DNA of 64,000 bases from Glycomyces sp. NRRL B-16210 (GCF_000719515.1 NZ_JOGR01000007.1:186001-250000); one strand, 5' to 3'. Positions 41,870 through 52,525 are shown, numbered from the stretch's first letter. Notes: a model not told the origin generated them from the letters alone. Program-made: numbers and translations.

Positions 41870-44035
41870 ATGTATTCCCTGCTAGGACGAGCGACGATCA
41901 AGGCCCGGTGGTTCATCGTCGCCGGCATCGCCGCGGTCTTCGCCATCGGCGCGACCTGGGGCCTGGGCGTCTTCGACGAGTTCACCGACGGCGGGTTCGT
42001 CTCGCCCGACGCCCGCTCGGTCCAGGACGCCGCGACGATCGAGGCGGAGTTCGGCTCCACCGGGGCCGATGTCGTGGTCCTGTACTCCTCCGAGGACCTC
42101 ACCGTCGACGACCCCGCGTTCGCCGACGCCGTCCAGAGCGCCCTCGTCGACATCGCCGCGATCGACCAGGTCGCGAGCGTCGTCTCCTACTACGACACGG
42201 CCGCTCCGGGCTTCGTCGCCGAGGACCGGCACGCGACCTTCGTCGCGCTCACCTTCGGCGGCGTCTCCGAGGACGAGGCGGCCGGCGTGTTCACCGACAT
42301 CGAGGAGGACCTGCGCGAGGCCGGCGACACCGAAGGGCTCGACGTGGCCCTCGGCGGCGGCGCGGCCACCTTCGCCGACATCAACGAGCAGATCCAGCAC
42401 GACCTCGAGATCGCGGAGCTGATCTCGCTGCCGCTGCTGCTGCTCATCATGATCGTGGTCTTCGGCGCCCTCGTCGCCGCCTCGCTGCCGCTGCTCATCG
42501 GCGGCATGGCCATCCTCGGCGGCTTCGCCGTCACGCGCGTGATCACCGAGTTCACCGACGTCTCGGTCTTCGCCGCCAACGTCATCACCATCATCGGCCT
42601 CGGCATGTCCATCGACTACTCGCTGTTCGTGCTGCGCCGGTTCCGCGAGGAGCTGGCGAACGGGCGCGACAAGCGCGCCGCGGTCCTCAACACCGTCGCC
42701 ACCGCCGGGCGCACCGTCATGGTCTCGGGGCTGATCATCGTCCTGTCCATGGGCGGCCTGCTCCTGGTCGACGTGCCGTTCCTGCACGGCATCGCCTACG
42801 GCGTCATGTCCGCCGTCGGCGTCGCGATGCTCTCGGCGCTCGTGGCCCTGCCCGCGCTGCTCTACCTGCTCGGCCACCGCGTCGACAAGGGCCGTCTGCC
42901 TTGGCGGCGGAACGCCGAGGTGAAGGCCGACACCGGCTTCTGGCACGCCGTCGCCGGCGGGGTCATGCGCCGCCCGGTGCTCGTGCTCCTCCCCGTCCTC
43001 GCGTTCATGGCCCTGCTCGCCAGCCCGATCCTCGGCATCCAGTTCGGCGGCGTGGACGAGCGCGACATGCCGAAGGACTCCGAGTCCCGCCAGGTCACCG
43101 AGACCCTCGCCGCCGACTTCCCCGGCGGCGACGAGGAGTCCTTCCAGGTCATGGTCGTCGGCGGGGGAGCGGACGCCGCGGCCGAGGCCGCCGCGCAGCT
43201 GTCGGCCCTCGACTACGTCGACGACGTCCGGCCGGCCGCCGCGCCGACCGCCGACGCGGCGCTGTTCGAGGTCCTCTACGACCTCGACCCGTTCAGCGCC
43301 GAGGCCCGCGGCCTCATCGAGGACGCCCGCGCCATCGACTCGGGCGCCGAGCTCTACATCACCGGCGGCGCGGCCGACCGGGCCGACATGCTCGAGGCGA
43401 TCGGCGAGGGCCTGCCGTACATGCTCGGCTACATCGTCATCGTCACCATGGTGGTCCTGTTCCTGGCCTTCGGCTCGGTCCTGCTGCCGGTCAAGGCGGT
43501 CCTGATGAACGCCGTGTCCCTGGGCGCGGCGCTCGGCGTGGTGGTGTGGATCTTCCAGGAGGGCCACCTGTCGGGCCTGCTCGACTTCACGCCCTCGGGC
43601 TACATCGACCCGTCGAACCTGCTGCTCATGATCGCGCTGCTGTTCGCCCTGGCCACCGACTACGAGGTCTTCCTGCTCTCGCGGGTGCGCGAGGAGTGGG
43701 ACCGGGGGGCCGACAACCGGACCGCGGTCCTGCGCGGGATGCAGTCGACCGGCTCGATCATCACCGCCGCCGCGCTCATCCTCATCGTGGTGGTCGGCGC
43801 GTTCGCCTTCAGCGGCATCACCTTCATGAAGATGATCGGCCTGGGCATGGCGATCGCGATCTTCCTCGACGCCACGGTGGTGCGGATGCTCCTGGTCCCG
43901 GCGACGATGCGGCTGCTGGGCCGCGCCAACTGGTGGGTGCCCGGCCCGCTCGCCCGCCTCTACTCCAAGTACGGCATCAAGGAGTCCGACGAGCCCGTCG
44001 CCCCCGTCGAGGATCGGACGCCCGTCAAGGTCTGA
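41870..44035 (+). CDS. MMPL-family RND transporter
   Basis: A 721-residue inner-membrane exporter with two MMPL halves, each a hydrophobic helix, a soluble extracytoplasmic domain and five clustered helices. Motifs are IGLGMSIDYSLFVLRRFREEL (helix 4, about residue 245) and LLFALATDYEVFLLSRVREEW in the second half (about residue 600), with the Asp-Tyr pairs used in proton coupling. The ATG at 41870 follows GAGGAG; an in-frame ATG at 41846 has none. Length is short, as for actinobacterial members without a C-terminal extension. The substrate is probably a lipid or drug. It is controlled, by inference, by the divergent TetR. Confidence 0.92.
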   Translation: MYSLLGRATIKARWFIVAGIAAVFAIGATWGLGVFDEFTDGGFVSPDARSVQDAATIEAEFGSTGADVVVLYSSEDLTVDDPAFADAVQSALVDIAAIDQVASVVSYYDTAAPGFVAEDRHATFVALTFGGVSEDEAAGVFTDIEEDLREAGDTEGLDVALGGGAATFADINEQIQHDLEIAELISLPLLLLIMIVVFGALVAASLPLLIGGMAILGGFAVTRVITEFTDVSVFAANVITIIGLGMSIDYSLFVLRRFREELANGRDKRAAVLNTVATAGRTVMVSGLIIVLSMGGLLLVDVPFLHGIAYGVMSAVGVAMLSALVALPALLYLLGHRVDKGRLPWRRNAEVKADTGFWHAVAGGVMRRPVLVLLPVLAFMALLASPILGIQFGGVDERDMPKDSESRQVTETLAADFPGGDEESFQVMVVGGGADAAAEAAAQLSALDYVDDVRPAAAPTADAALFEVLYDLDPFSAEARGLIEDARAIDSGAELYITGGAADRADMLEAIGEGLPYMLGYIVIVTMVVLFLAFGSVLLPVKAVLMNAVSLGAALGVVVWIFQEGHLSGLLDFTPSGYIDPSNLLLMIALLFALATDYEVFLLSRVREEWDRGADNRTAVLRGMQSTGSIITAAALILIVVVGAFAFSGITFMKMIGLGMAIAIFLDATVVRMLLVPATMRLLGRANWWVPGPLARLYSKYGIKESDEPVAPVEDRTPVKV

Positions 44036-44049
44036 CCCTGTGATCTCCC

Positions 44050-44079
44050 AGGCCCGCTCGACTCGCGTCGAGCGGGCCT
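44050..44079 (+). terminator. Terminator of the MMPL gene
   Basis: AGGCCCGCTCGAC pairs with GTCGAGCGGGCCT (13 bp) around a TCGC loop, 14 bp after the MMPL stop. Confidence 0.83.
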
Positions 44080-44176
44080 CCTCGGTGTTTCGGGAGCGTC
44101 CGGGCGGTCTAAGCTCGGTCTTGAGATTTTTGTTGGGCGCGGCTACAAAAGATATCCAAGAATTTAACTTGAGCCA

Positions 44177-44205
44177 TTGACAACCGGCAAGCGGTTGCAT
44201 AGCCT
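44177..44205 (+). promoter_or_regulatory. Promoter with perfect LacI-type operator for the sugar ABC importer
   Basis: TTGACA (44177-44182) and TAGCCT (44200-44205) are 17 bp apart. The palindrome GCAAGCGGTTGC (44187-44198) lies in the spacer and fits GCAAnCGnTTGC exactly, the same pattern as in front of the pectate lyase at 15766. Binding would block RNA polymerase. Confidence 0.8.
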
Positions 44206-44250
44206 GGTGTGATCTAGGAGCCAACCCCCTCCGAAAGGTCCCAATACCTT

Positions 44251-45252
44251 ATGACCGACAACGATGTCGCTGTGGTGCGCACGAAGCCGCGCAGCTCGGG
44301 TGCCCCTCCCGAGCCCGCCGCCGACGCGCCCGCCCCGAAGCCCGAACGGGCCAAGCGGGGCATCGGCACGACCATCCGCTCCCGCGAGCGATGGGCCGCC
44401 CTGAGCTTCATGTCCCCGTGGTTCCTCGGCCTCCTGGCCATCACCGTCGGGCCTATGGTCGCCTCGTTCTACCTCTCCTTCACCGACTACAGCCTCGGCG
44501 TCGGCGAGTGGATCGGGACGGAGAACTACGAGCGGATGCTCGACGACCCGCGCCTGGCGCAGTCGGTCAAGGTCACCGCGATCTACACGTTCGTCTCGGT
44601 GCCGCTCCAGCTCGCCGCCGCCCTCGGACTCGCGCTCCTGCTCGACCGCGGCCTGCGGGGCATGTCCTTCTACCGGTCCGTGTTCTACCTGCCCTCGCTT
44701 CTGGGGGCCTCCGTGGCAATCGCCATCATGTGGCGGCAGGTCTTCGGCAGCGAAGGCCTCGTCAACCAGGTCCTCGCCCTCTTCGGCATCCAGGGCCAAG
44801 GCTGGGTCTCCCACCCCGACTACGCCCTCGGGACCCTGATCATCCTGAACGTGTGGACCTTCGGCTCACCGATGATCATCTTCCTCGCGGGCCTGCGCCA
44901 GATCCCCGCCATGTACTACGAGGCGGCCAAGGTCGACGGCGCCGGGGTGATCCGCCGGTTCGTCAACGTCACGCTGCCCCTGCTGACCCCGATCATCTTC
45001 TTCAACCTGGTCCTCCAGATCATCAACTCGTTCCAGTCCTTCACCCAGGCGTTCATCGTCTCCAGCGGCAAGGGCGGCCCGGCCGACTCCACCCTGTTCC
45101 TGACGCTCTACCTCTACGACCAGGGCTTCACCAAGTTCAACATGGGCTACGCCTCGGCCATCGCCTGGCTGCTCCTGGCCATCATCGCGATCTTCACCGC
45201 GCTCAACTTCCTCATGTCGAAATTCTGGGTGTTCTATGGCGACAATGACTGA
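44251..45252 (+). CDS. Sugar ABC transporter permease (MalF-type)
   Basis: Inner-membrane permease of 333 residues with a Pro/Ala-rich cytoplasmic tail and six membrane helices. The ATPase-docking EAA motif is YYEAAKVDGAGVIRRFVNVT (about residue 230). It resembles the larger of the two CUT1 permeases (FMSPWFLGLLAI at the first helix). It is the first gene of a permease-permease-binding protein operon and overlaps the second permease by 17 bp. The LacI-type operator in its promoter, also found upstream of pectate lyase genes, suggests pectic oligosaccharides as substrate. Confidence 0.93.
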   Translation: MTDNDVAVVRTKPRSSGAPPEPAADAPAPKPERAKRGIGTTIRSRERWAALSFMSPWFLGLLAITVGPMVASFYLSFTDYSLGVGEWIGTENYERMLDDPRLAQSVKVTAIYTFVSVPLQLAAALGLALLLDRGLRGMSFYRSVFYLPSLLGASVAIAIMWRQVFGSEGLVNQVLALFGIQGQGWVSHPDYALGTLIILNVWTFGSPMIIFLAGLRQIPAMYYEAAKVDGAGVIRRFVNVTLPLLTPIIFFNLVLQIINSFQSFTQAFIVSSGKGGPADSTLFLTLYLYDQGFTKFNMGYASAIAWLLLAIIAIFTALNFLMSKFWVFYGDND

Positions 45253-46126
45253 GACGAAGGCCCCGGCCCCGGCGCGCCGGGCCCAGAGCGGCACCGCCGC
45301 CGTCGGCGCCCGCCGATTCGTCTTCCACCTCCTGCTCACCATCGCGGCGATGATCATGATCTACCCGCTGCTGTGGATGCTCTCGGCGAGCTTCAAGCCG
45401 ATCGACGAGATCTTCTCCGACCCCGGGCTGATCCCCTCCAGCTTCCAGTGGAGCAACTACACCGAGGGCTGGACCACCCTGCCCCACCCGTTCCACAAGT
45501 ACATCTTCAACTCGATGATCCTCGTGGCCGGCTCCATCGTCGGGAACCTCGTGTCCTGCTCCATGGCGGCCTACGCCTTCGCCAGGCTCCGCTTCCCGGG
45601 GCGCGGCGCCTTCTTCGCGATCATGCTCGGCACCATCATGCTGCCGATCCACGTCGTGATCATCCCGCAGTACATCCTGTTCAACAACCTCGGCTGGGTC
45701 GACACCTTCTGGCCCCTCATCGTCCCCAAGCTGCTGGCGACCGACGCGTTCTTCATCTTCCTCATGGTCCAGTTCATCCGCGGCCTGCCGCGCGAACTCG
45801 ACGAGGCCGCCTCGATCGACGGCTGCGGCTACTGGGGCACCTACCTGCGCATCATCATGCCGCTGTGCATGCCCGCGCTGGCGACCACCGCCATCTTCAC
45901 GTTCATCTGGACCTGGAACGACTTCTACTCGCAGCTCATCTACCTGCGCGACGTCGACCTCCAGACCGTGCCCCTGGCCCTGAGGCTCTTCATGGACTCG
46001 ACGGGCCAGACCTCTTGGGGCGCGCTGTTCGCGATGTCGATCGTCGCCCTGGGCCCGATCTTCGGGTTCTTCCTCGTCGGTCAGCGCTACCTCGTCAGAG
46101 GCATCGCCACCACCGGCATCAAGTAA
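45236..46126 (+). CDS. Sugar ABC transporter permease (MalG-type)
   Basis: Second inner-membrane permease, 296 residues, six helices. The EAA motif is LDEAASIDGCGYWGTYLRII (about residue 195). MIYPLLWMLSASFKP and FTFIWTWNDFYSQL are typical of the CUT1 MalG type. The ATG at 45236 overlaps the first permease; another in-frame ATG at 45245 is possible. It is followed after 42 bp by the binding-protein gene. No ATPase is encoded, so a shared one such as MsiK is presumably used. Confidence 0.93.
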   Translation: MATMTETKAPAPARRAQSGTAAVGARRFVFHLLLTIAAMIMIYPLLWMLSASFKPIDEIFSDPGLIPSSFQWSNYTEGWTTLPHPFHKYIFNSMILVAGSIVGNLVSCSMAAYAFARLRFPGRGAFFAIMLGTIMLPIHVVIIPQYILFNNLGWVDTFWPLIVPKLLATDAFFIFLMVQFIRGLPRELDEAASIDGCGYWGTYLRIIMPLCMPALATTAIFTFIWTWNDFYSQLIYLRDVDLQTVPLALRLFMDSTGQTSWGALFAMSIVALGPIFGFFLVGQRYLVRGIATTGIK

Positions 46127-46168
46127 CACGGCAACCAACCCTCACGAAGTCCCGAAAGGACCAAGACA

Positions 46169-47476
46169 ATGAAGTCGAACAACCCCTCCGGCGTCTCACG
46201 CAGGACGCTCGCCAAGGCCGGGATCTTCGGCGCGGCCGCCGCACCGCTGCTCGCCGCGTGCGGCTCCGACGACAACGGCGGCGGCGACGCCGGCGACGGC
46301 GAACTGGACCTGTGGTGGTGGGGCTCGGACGCCCGCCACGAGTACACCCAGCAGATCGTCGAGGCCTTCCTCGCGCAGAACGAGGGCATCACCATCAAGC
46401 CGAGCCCGGCCGACTTCGCCGGCTACTGGGACGCGCTGAACGTCTCGGTCTCGGGCAACAACACGCCCGACGTCATGCAGCAGGACGAGAAGTACCTGCG
46501 CGACTACGCCGACAAGAACGCCCTCCTGCCCTTGGAGGAGCTCGACATCGACCTGTCCAACATGGACGAGGGCACTCTCGCGACCGGGCAGCTCGACGGC
46601 CAGACCTACGGCATCCCCACCGGCGTGAACGCCATCGCGCTCCTGGTGAACCCGGGCCTGGTGGAGGCCGCCGGCCTCACCATCCCCGACGACACCACCT
46701 GGACGTGGGCGGACTTCCTCCAGTTCACCGCGGACCTGTCCGCAGGCGGCGACGCCATCGGCAACTCCGGCGTCTCGTTCAACAACGAGTCGCTGTTCGC
46801 GGTCTTCGCGCGCCAGAAGGGCGAGAACCTCTACACCCCCGAAGGCGGGCTCGGCTTCTCCGAGTCCACCATGACCGAGTGGTGGGAGCTCGTCCTCGAA
46901 GCGCGCGACTCCGGGGCGACGCCCGAGGCCAGCAAGGTCGTCGAGGGCTACGCCGCCGGTCAGGACCAGGCCCCGCTCTCTACCGGCACCGGTGTGACCG
47001 AGTTCTACTGGACCAACCAGATCGGCGGCATCCAGGCCGCGCTCGGCTCGGACCTGACCCTGCTGCGCGTCCCCGGCGAGTCCGAGGGCGTCCAGCCGGG
47101 CATGTTCCTCAAGTCGGCCATGTACTGGTCGGTCGCCCGGACCACCTCCGACAAGGAGGCCGCCGGCAAGCTGGTGGACTTCCTGCTCAACAGCGACGAG
47201 TCGATCGACCTGACCCTGGGCGACCGGGGCCTGCCGTCGAACCTGGCCCAGCGCGAGCGGATCCTGCCGAACCTGCCCGCCGACCAGCAGCTCGGGGCGG
47301 ACTTCATCGCCGCGATCACCCCCGACCTGGCCGAGGCCCCGCCGGTGCCGCCGGTGGGCGCGGGCGCCGTGGCCGACGTCATGCTGGGCATCTACGAGAG
47401 CCTGCTGTTCGACCAGATCACGCCCGCCGAGGCCTCCGCCTCGTTCATCGAGCAGGTCAGCGCCGAGATCGGCTAG
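46169..47476 (+). CDS. Sugar ABC transporter substrate-binding lipoprotein (Tat-type signal)
   Basis: Extracytoplasmic solute-binding protein of 435 residues (family 1). The signal has SRRTLAKAGIFGAAAA followed by the lipobox LLAACGS, so it is probably exported by the Tat pathway, then acylated at Cys36. Mature features are DLWWWGSDARHEYTQQ, VMQQDEKYLRDYADK and WTWADFLQFTADLS. Aromatic residues around the N-lobe fit sugar stacking. The ATG at 46169 follows GAAAGGA. It ends the operon and is followed by a hairpin. The specificity is inferred from the operator, not the sequence. Confidence 0.92.
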   Translation: MKSNNPSGVSRRTLAKAGIFGAAAAPLLAACGSDDNGGGDAGDGELDLWWWGSDARHEYTQQIVEAFLAQNEGITIKPSPADFAGYWDALNVSVSGNNTPDVMQQDEKYLRDYADKNALLPLEELDIDLSNMDEGTLATGQLDGQTYGIPTGVNAIALLVNPGLVEAAGLTIPDDTTWTWADFLQFTADLSAGGDAIGNSGVSFNNESLFAVFARQKGENLYTPEGGLGFSESTMTEWWELVLEARDSGATPEASKVVEGYAAGQDQAPLSTGTGVTEFYWTNQIGGIQAALGSDLTLLRVPGESEGVQPGMFLKSAMYWSVARTTSDKEAAGKLVDFLLNSDESIDLTLGDRGLPSNLAQRERILPNLPADQQLGADFIAAITPDLAEAPPVPPVGAGAVADVMLGIYESLLFDQITPAEASASFIEQVSAEIG

Positions 47477-47530
47477 CCGAAGCGGCACGCGAACCGAACA
47501 CAAGGCGAGGGCGCCCGCCCTCACCGCAGG

Positions 47531-47564
47531 CGCCGCCGCCGGGGACCGGACCCCGGCGGCGGCG
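47531..47564 (+). terminator. Terminator of the sugar ABC operon
   Basis: CGCCGCCGCCGGGG and CCCCGGCGGCGGCG form a 14-bp stem around a 6-nt loop, 55 bp beyond the binding-protein stop. Confidence 0.75.
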
Positions 47565-47640
47565 CTCGCGCGCCCCGGTCTTTCCTGCCGTGCGGGAAGC
47601 CGATGGCCGCCGTGCCGTTCCACTCCGTATCATCGGTGGG

Positions 47641-48486
47641 ATGACCAGCCAGTTCGTGCTCACGCTCTCGTGCCCCGACCGCCTCGGCATCGTGTACGCC
47701 GTCTCGGGCTTCCTGACCCGCCGCGACGCCAACATCGAGGACTCCCAGCAGTTCTCCGAGCACGGTTCGGGCCGCTTCTTCATGCGCGTGGAGTTCAAGA
47801 CCAACGGCACCCGCGACGAACTGGCCGTCGGCTTCGCCGAGATCGCCCGCGAATTCGACATGGACTGGCACCTCCACGACCGCGCCGTCAAACCGCGCGT
47901 GCTCATCATGGCCTCCAAGCAGGGCCACTGCCTCAACGACCTGCTCTACCGCTTCCGCATCGGCGCCCTCCACGGCGAGGCCGCCGCGGTCGCCTCCAAC
48001 CACCCCGACTGGGCCGACCTCGCCGCCTCCTCCGGCGTGCCCTTCCACCACCTGCCCGTCGGCCCCGAAGGCCGCGCCGTCCAGGAGCAGCGGGTCCTCG
48101 ACCTCATCGAGACCGAACGCATCGACGTGGTCGTCCTGGCCCGCTACATGCAGATCCTCTCCTCGGAGTTCTGCGCGAAGCTGCCCGGGCGCATCCTCAA
48201 CATCCACCACTCGTTCCTGCCGAGTTTCAAAGGCGCCCGGCCCTACCACCAGGCGCACGCCCGCGGCGTCAAGCTCATCGGCGCGACCTGCCACTACGTC
48301 ACCGCCGACCTCGACGAGGGCCCCATCATCGACCAGGAGGTCGCCCGCGTCGACCACGCGATGACCCCCGAGGACTTCGTGGCCGCCGGACGCGACCTCG
48401 AATCGACCTGCCTCGCCCGCGGACTCTCCGCCCACCTCGATCAGCGCATCCTGCTCAACGGCCACTCCACCGTCGTTTTCCGCTAA
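47641..48486 (+). CDS. purU: Formyltetrahydrofolate deformylase
   Basis: A 281-residue enzyme hydrolysing 10-formyl-THF to formate and THF, balancing one-carbon units. An N-terminal ACT domain (LTLSCPDRLGIVYAVSGFL) precedes a formyltransferase-like domain with VVLARYMQILS, NIHHSFLPSFKGARPYHQA (catalytic Asn-His) and ATCHYVTADLDEGPIIDQ (catalytic Asp). The start is the ATG at 47641. The long frame that extends upstream is out of phase with the ABC genes. It lies 15 bp from dxr, so the two may be co-transcribed. Confidence 0.95.
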   Translation: MTSQFVLTLSCPDRLGIVYAVSGFLTRRDANIEDSQQFSEHGSGRFFMRVEFKTNGTRDELAVGFAEIAREFDMDWHLHDRAVKPRVLIMASKQGHCLNDLLYRFRIGALHGEAAAVASNHPDWADLAASSGVPFHHLPVGPEGRAVQEQRVLDLIETERIDVVVLARYMQILSSEFCAKLPGRILNIHHSFLPSFKGARPYHQAHARGVKLIGATCHYVTADLDEGPIIDQEVARVDHAMTPEDFVAAGRDLESTCLARGLSAHLDQRILLNGHSTVVFR

Positions 48487-48501
48487 GCGGATAATGACCG
48501 C

Positions 48502-49734
48502 GTGACAGACGCGAAGGAAGAGCAACGCGAGATCGTGCTCCTGGGGTCCACCGGCTCCATCGGCACGCAGGCCATCGACCTCGTCCGCGCCAATCCCGAC
48601 CGGTTCCGGGTCGTCGGCATCGGCGCCGGCGGCGCCAACCCGGCGCTCCTGGCCGAGCAGGCGATCGAACTGGGCGTCGACGTCGTCGCGGTCGCCGACG
48701 CCAAATCCGTCGAGGACATCCAGCTGCGGCTGTTCGCCGCGGCCACCAAGCAGGGCTGGACCTCCGGCGACGCCCGGATCCCGAAGCTCATCGCCGGCCG
48801 CCGCGCCATGACCGAACTCGCCGCCTGGCCCTGCCACACCGTCCTCAACGGCATCACCGGGTCCATCGGCCTCGAACCGACCCTCGCCGCGCTCGAAGCC
48901 GGACGCCAGGTGGCCCTCGCCAACAAGGAGTCCCTCGTCGCCGGGGGCGCGCTCGTGCGCCGGGCCGCCGCGCCCGGCCAGCTCGTGCCCGTCGACTCCG
49001 AGCACTCCGCGCTCGCCCAGTGCCTGCGCTCGGGCACCGCCGAACGCGTCGCCAAGCTCGTCCTCACCGCCTCCGGCGGCCCCTTCCGCGGCCGCACCCG
49101 CGACCAGCTCGCCGAGGTCACCGTCGACCAGGCCCTCGCCCACCCCACCTGGGCCATGGGCCCGGTCGTCACCATCAACTCCGCCACCATGGTCAACAAG
49201 GCCCTCGAGGTCATCGAGGCCCACGAGCTGTTCGGCATCGACTACGACGACCTCCACGCCGTCGTCCACCCCCAGTCGGTGGTCCACTCCATGGTCGAGT
49301 TCACCGACGGCTCCACCATCGCCCAGGCCTCCCCGCCCGACATGCGCCTGCCCATCGGCCACGCCCTCGCCTGGCCCGACCGCCTCCCCGCCGCCGCGAA
49401 GCCCGTGGACTGGTCCCGGGCCGCCGACTGGCACTTCGAGCCGCTCGACGAGACCGCCTTCCCCGCCGTCGCCCTCGCCAAGGCCGCCGGCCGCGCCGGC
49501 GGCCTCGGCCCGGCCGTCTACAACGCCGCCAACGAGGAGGCCGTCGCCGCCTTCCGCGACGGGCGCCTGCCGTTCCTCGGCATCGTCGACACCGTCGAGG
49601 CCGTCCTCGCCGCCGCACCCGCCGACCTCCTGGGCCGCGGCGGGGAACCCGCCAGTGTCGCAGACGTACTCGAGGCGGAGAAGTGGGCGAGGTCGAGCGC
49701 CCGGAAGCTAGTCTTGGACGCGTCCGAGCGTTAG
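48502..49734 (+). CDS. dxr: 1-deoxy-D-xylulose 5-phosphate reductoisomerase
   Basis: Second enzyme of the MEP isoprenoid pathway, 410 residues, making MEP with NADPH. Motifs are VLLGSTGSIGTQAID (NADPH), ALANKESLVAGG, VDSEHSALAQCL, TASGGPFRG, NSATMVNKALEVIEAHELF and VHPQSVVHSMVEFTDGS. Length fits the family. The start is a GTG at 48502. rseP and ispG follow on the same strand, the usual actinobacterial order. Confidence 0.96.
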   Translation: MTDAKEEQREIVLLGSTGSIGTQAIDLVRANPDRFRVVGIGAGGANPALLAEQAIELGVDVVAVADAKSVEDIQLRLFAAATKQGWTSGDARIPKLIAGRRAMTELAAWPCHTVLNGITGSIGLEPTLAALEAGRQVALANKESLVAGGALVRRAAAPGQLVPVDSEHSALAQCLRSGTAERVAKLVLTASGGPFRGRTRDQLAEVTVDQALAHPTWAMGPVVTINSATMVNKALEVIEAHELFGIDYDDLHAVVHPQSVVHSMVEFTDGSTIAQASPPDMRLPIGHALAWPDRLPAAAKPVDWSRAADWHFEPLDETAFPAVALAKAAGRAGGLGPAVYNAANEEAVAAFRDGRLPFLGIVDTVEAVLAAAPADLLGRGGEPASVADVLEAEKWARSSARKLVLDASER

Positions 49735-49746
49735 AAGGAGACCGCC

Positions 49747-51015
49747 TTGCTCGCCTACACCACCGGGATCGTCCTGTTCGCGCTCGCGATCCTCATCTCC
49801 GTGAGCCTCCACGAGTTCGGGCACATGCTCACCGCCAAGGCCTTCGGCATGAAGGTCACCAGGTACTTCGTGGGCTTCGGCCCCACGCTGTGGTCGTTCC
49901 GCAGAGGCGAGACCGAGTACGGCGTCAAGGGCATCCCCCTCGGCGGCTTCGTCAAGATCACCGGCATGACCCCCCTCGAAGAGGAAGAGGAGGAGGTCAC
50001 CGAGGCCGACAAGAAGCGCGTCTTCTGGCGCAAGCCCCTGTGGCAGCGCACCGTGGTGCTCGCCGCCGGCTCGGTCACCCACTTCCTCCTCGGCTTCGTG
50101 GCCCTGTGGATCCTCGTCTCCTTCGTCGGCGTCGGCGTCAACCCCGCCTACGCCGAGGCCGCCGCCGAGGCCGAGCAGCGGTCCGCGGTCACCGTCGCCG
50201 AATGCGTGAGCGCCACCGACGCCGACGCGCCCGCCGGGGACTGCCCCGAGGGCCAGATCGAGGGCCCGGCCCACGCCGCCGGGATCGAGGACGGCGACGA
50301 GGTCACCGCGATCGACGGCACCGCCATCAGCGACTGGGACTCCCTGGTCGCCACCGTCTCCGCGCTCACCCCCGGCGAGCCGGTCACCGTCACGGTCGAC
50401 CGCGCCGGGACCGAGTCCACCGTCGAGGTCACCCCGTACGCCGCCGTGGCCGAGACCGAGGACGGCGGCACCGAGACCGTCGCCCGCTTCGGCGTCTACG
50501 TGTACATGGACGAGTCGATCCCCTACGGGGCCGCGGGCACCGGACCCGTCTCCGGCGTCGGCGAGACCGTCACCTACACCGGCGACATGTTCCGCGAGAC
50601 CTTCATCGCACTCGGCAAGCTGCCCTCGAAGATCCCGCCGCTGTGGGACGCGATCATGGGCGGCGAGCGCGGCGAGGACACCCCGGTGAGCGTCGTCGGC
50701 GCCTCGCGCCTGGGCGGCGAGATGGTCCAGTACGAGCAGTGGGCGATGTTCTTCATGCTGCTGGTGGTCCTGAACTACTTCATCGGCATCTTCAACCTGC
50801 TGCCGCTCCTGCCGATGGACGGCGGGCACATCGCGATCGCCTGGTACGAGCGGCTGCGGTCCTGGATCGCCTCCAGGCGCGGCAGGCCCGACCCGGGGCG
50901 TGTCGACTACCTCAAGCTCATGCCGCTGACCTACGCTGTGATCGTCCTCCTGGGCGGCTTCATGCTGCTGACGATCACCGCCGACATCGTCAATCCCATC
51001 ACCATTTTCAACTGA
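49747..51015 (+). CDS. RseP-type site-2 (M50) membrane protease
   Basis: Intramembrane zinc protease of 422 residues. Helix 1 holds the HExxH motif (SLHEFGHMLTAK, residues 20-31); the third metal ligand is in NLLPLLPMDGGH near residue 350. A PDZ domain (GPAHAAGIEDGDEVTAIDG, about residues 173-260) lies between, with a second cysteine-containing acidic loop. The start is a TTG at 49747 after AAGGAG. Its partner anti-sigma factors are not encoded here. It is between dxr and ispG, 12 bp after dxr. Confidence 0.93.
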   Translation: MLAYTTGIVLFALAILISVSLHEFGHMLTAKAFGMKVTRYFVGFGPTLWSFRRGETEYGVKGIPLGGFVKITGMTPLEEEEEEVTEADKKRVFWRKPLWQRTVVLAAGSVTHFLLGFVALWILVSFVGVGVNPAYAEAAAEAEQRSAVTVAECVSATDADAPAGDCPEGQIEGPAHAAGIEDGDEVTAIDGTAISDWDSLVATVSALTPGEPVTVTVDRAGTESTVEVTPYAAVAETEDGGTETVARFGVYVYMDESIPYGAAGTGPVSGVGETVTYTGDMFRETFIALGKLPSKIPPLWDAIMGGERGEDTPVSVVGASRLGGEMVQYEQWAMFFMLLVVLNYFIGIFNLLPLLPMDGGHIAIAWYERLRSWIASRRGRPDPGRVDYLKLMPLTYAVIVLLGGFMLLTITADIVNPITIFN

Positions 51016-51043
51016 TCCATGAATCCAGGTGAAAACTAGTCCC

Positions 51044-52225
<1,182 letters not shown>

Positions 52226-52525
52226 CCCCGACTGTCGGATCGGCGACTCACGAGGCCTCCTCGCTTCTCTACGCTGGAACGCAGCAGCAGTTGAGGGCGC
52301 CCACGACCGACACCAAATCCGACATTAAGCGCATCTTGTGCGAAATTGCATAAGCGTGACTCAGGGGATTCCGCCTGCCCGCGGGACACGTCCGCGCATA
52401 ATGGCTTTCGTGCCCGCAGGGCCCGATCCGTTCCCGGCGGAGCCGCCTCCGCCGCGTGCCGGCGACGGCGCCTGCGAGCCGGACATCGGCGCTGCGTCTG
52501 CGCCCGCGAAAGGGGAGCCACCGGC
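52226..52525 (+). other. 300-bp intergenic region
   Basis: No gene is evident. A lower-GC stretch at 52318-52360 contains the imperfect palindrome TTGTGCGAAATTGCATAA (52335-52352, 12 of 18 positions symmetric), a possible operator or promoter for the membrane protein gene that follows. Confidence 0.3.

Noticed and set aside
41882..44224. Minus-strand open frame of 780 codons opposite the MMPL gene
   Set aside because: The composition is Asp/Gly/Arg/His-rich without domains, and the plus strand encodes an intact MMPL transporter.
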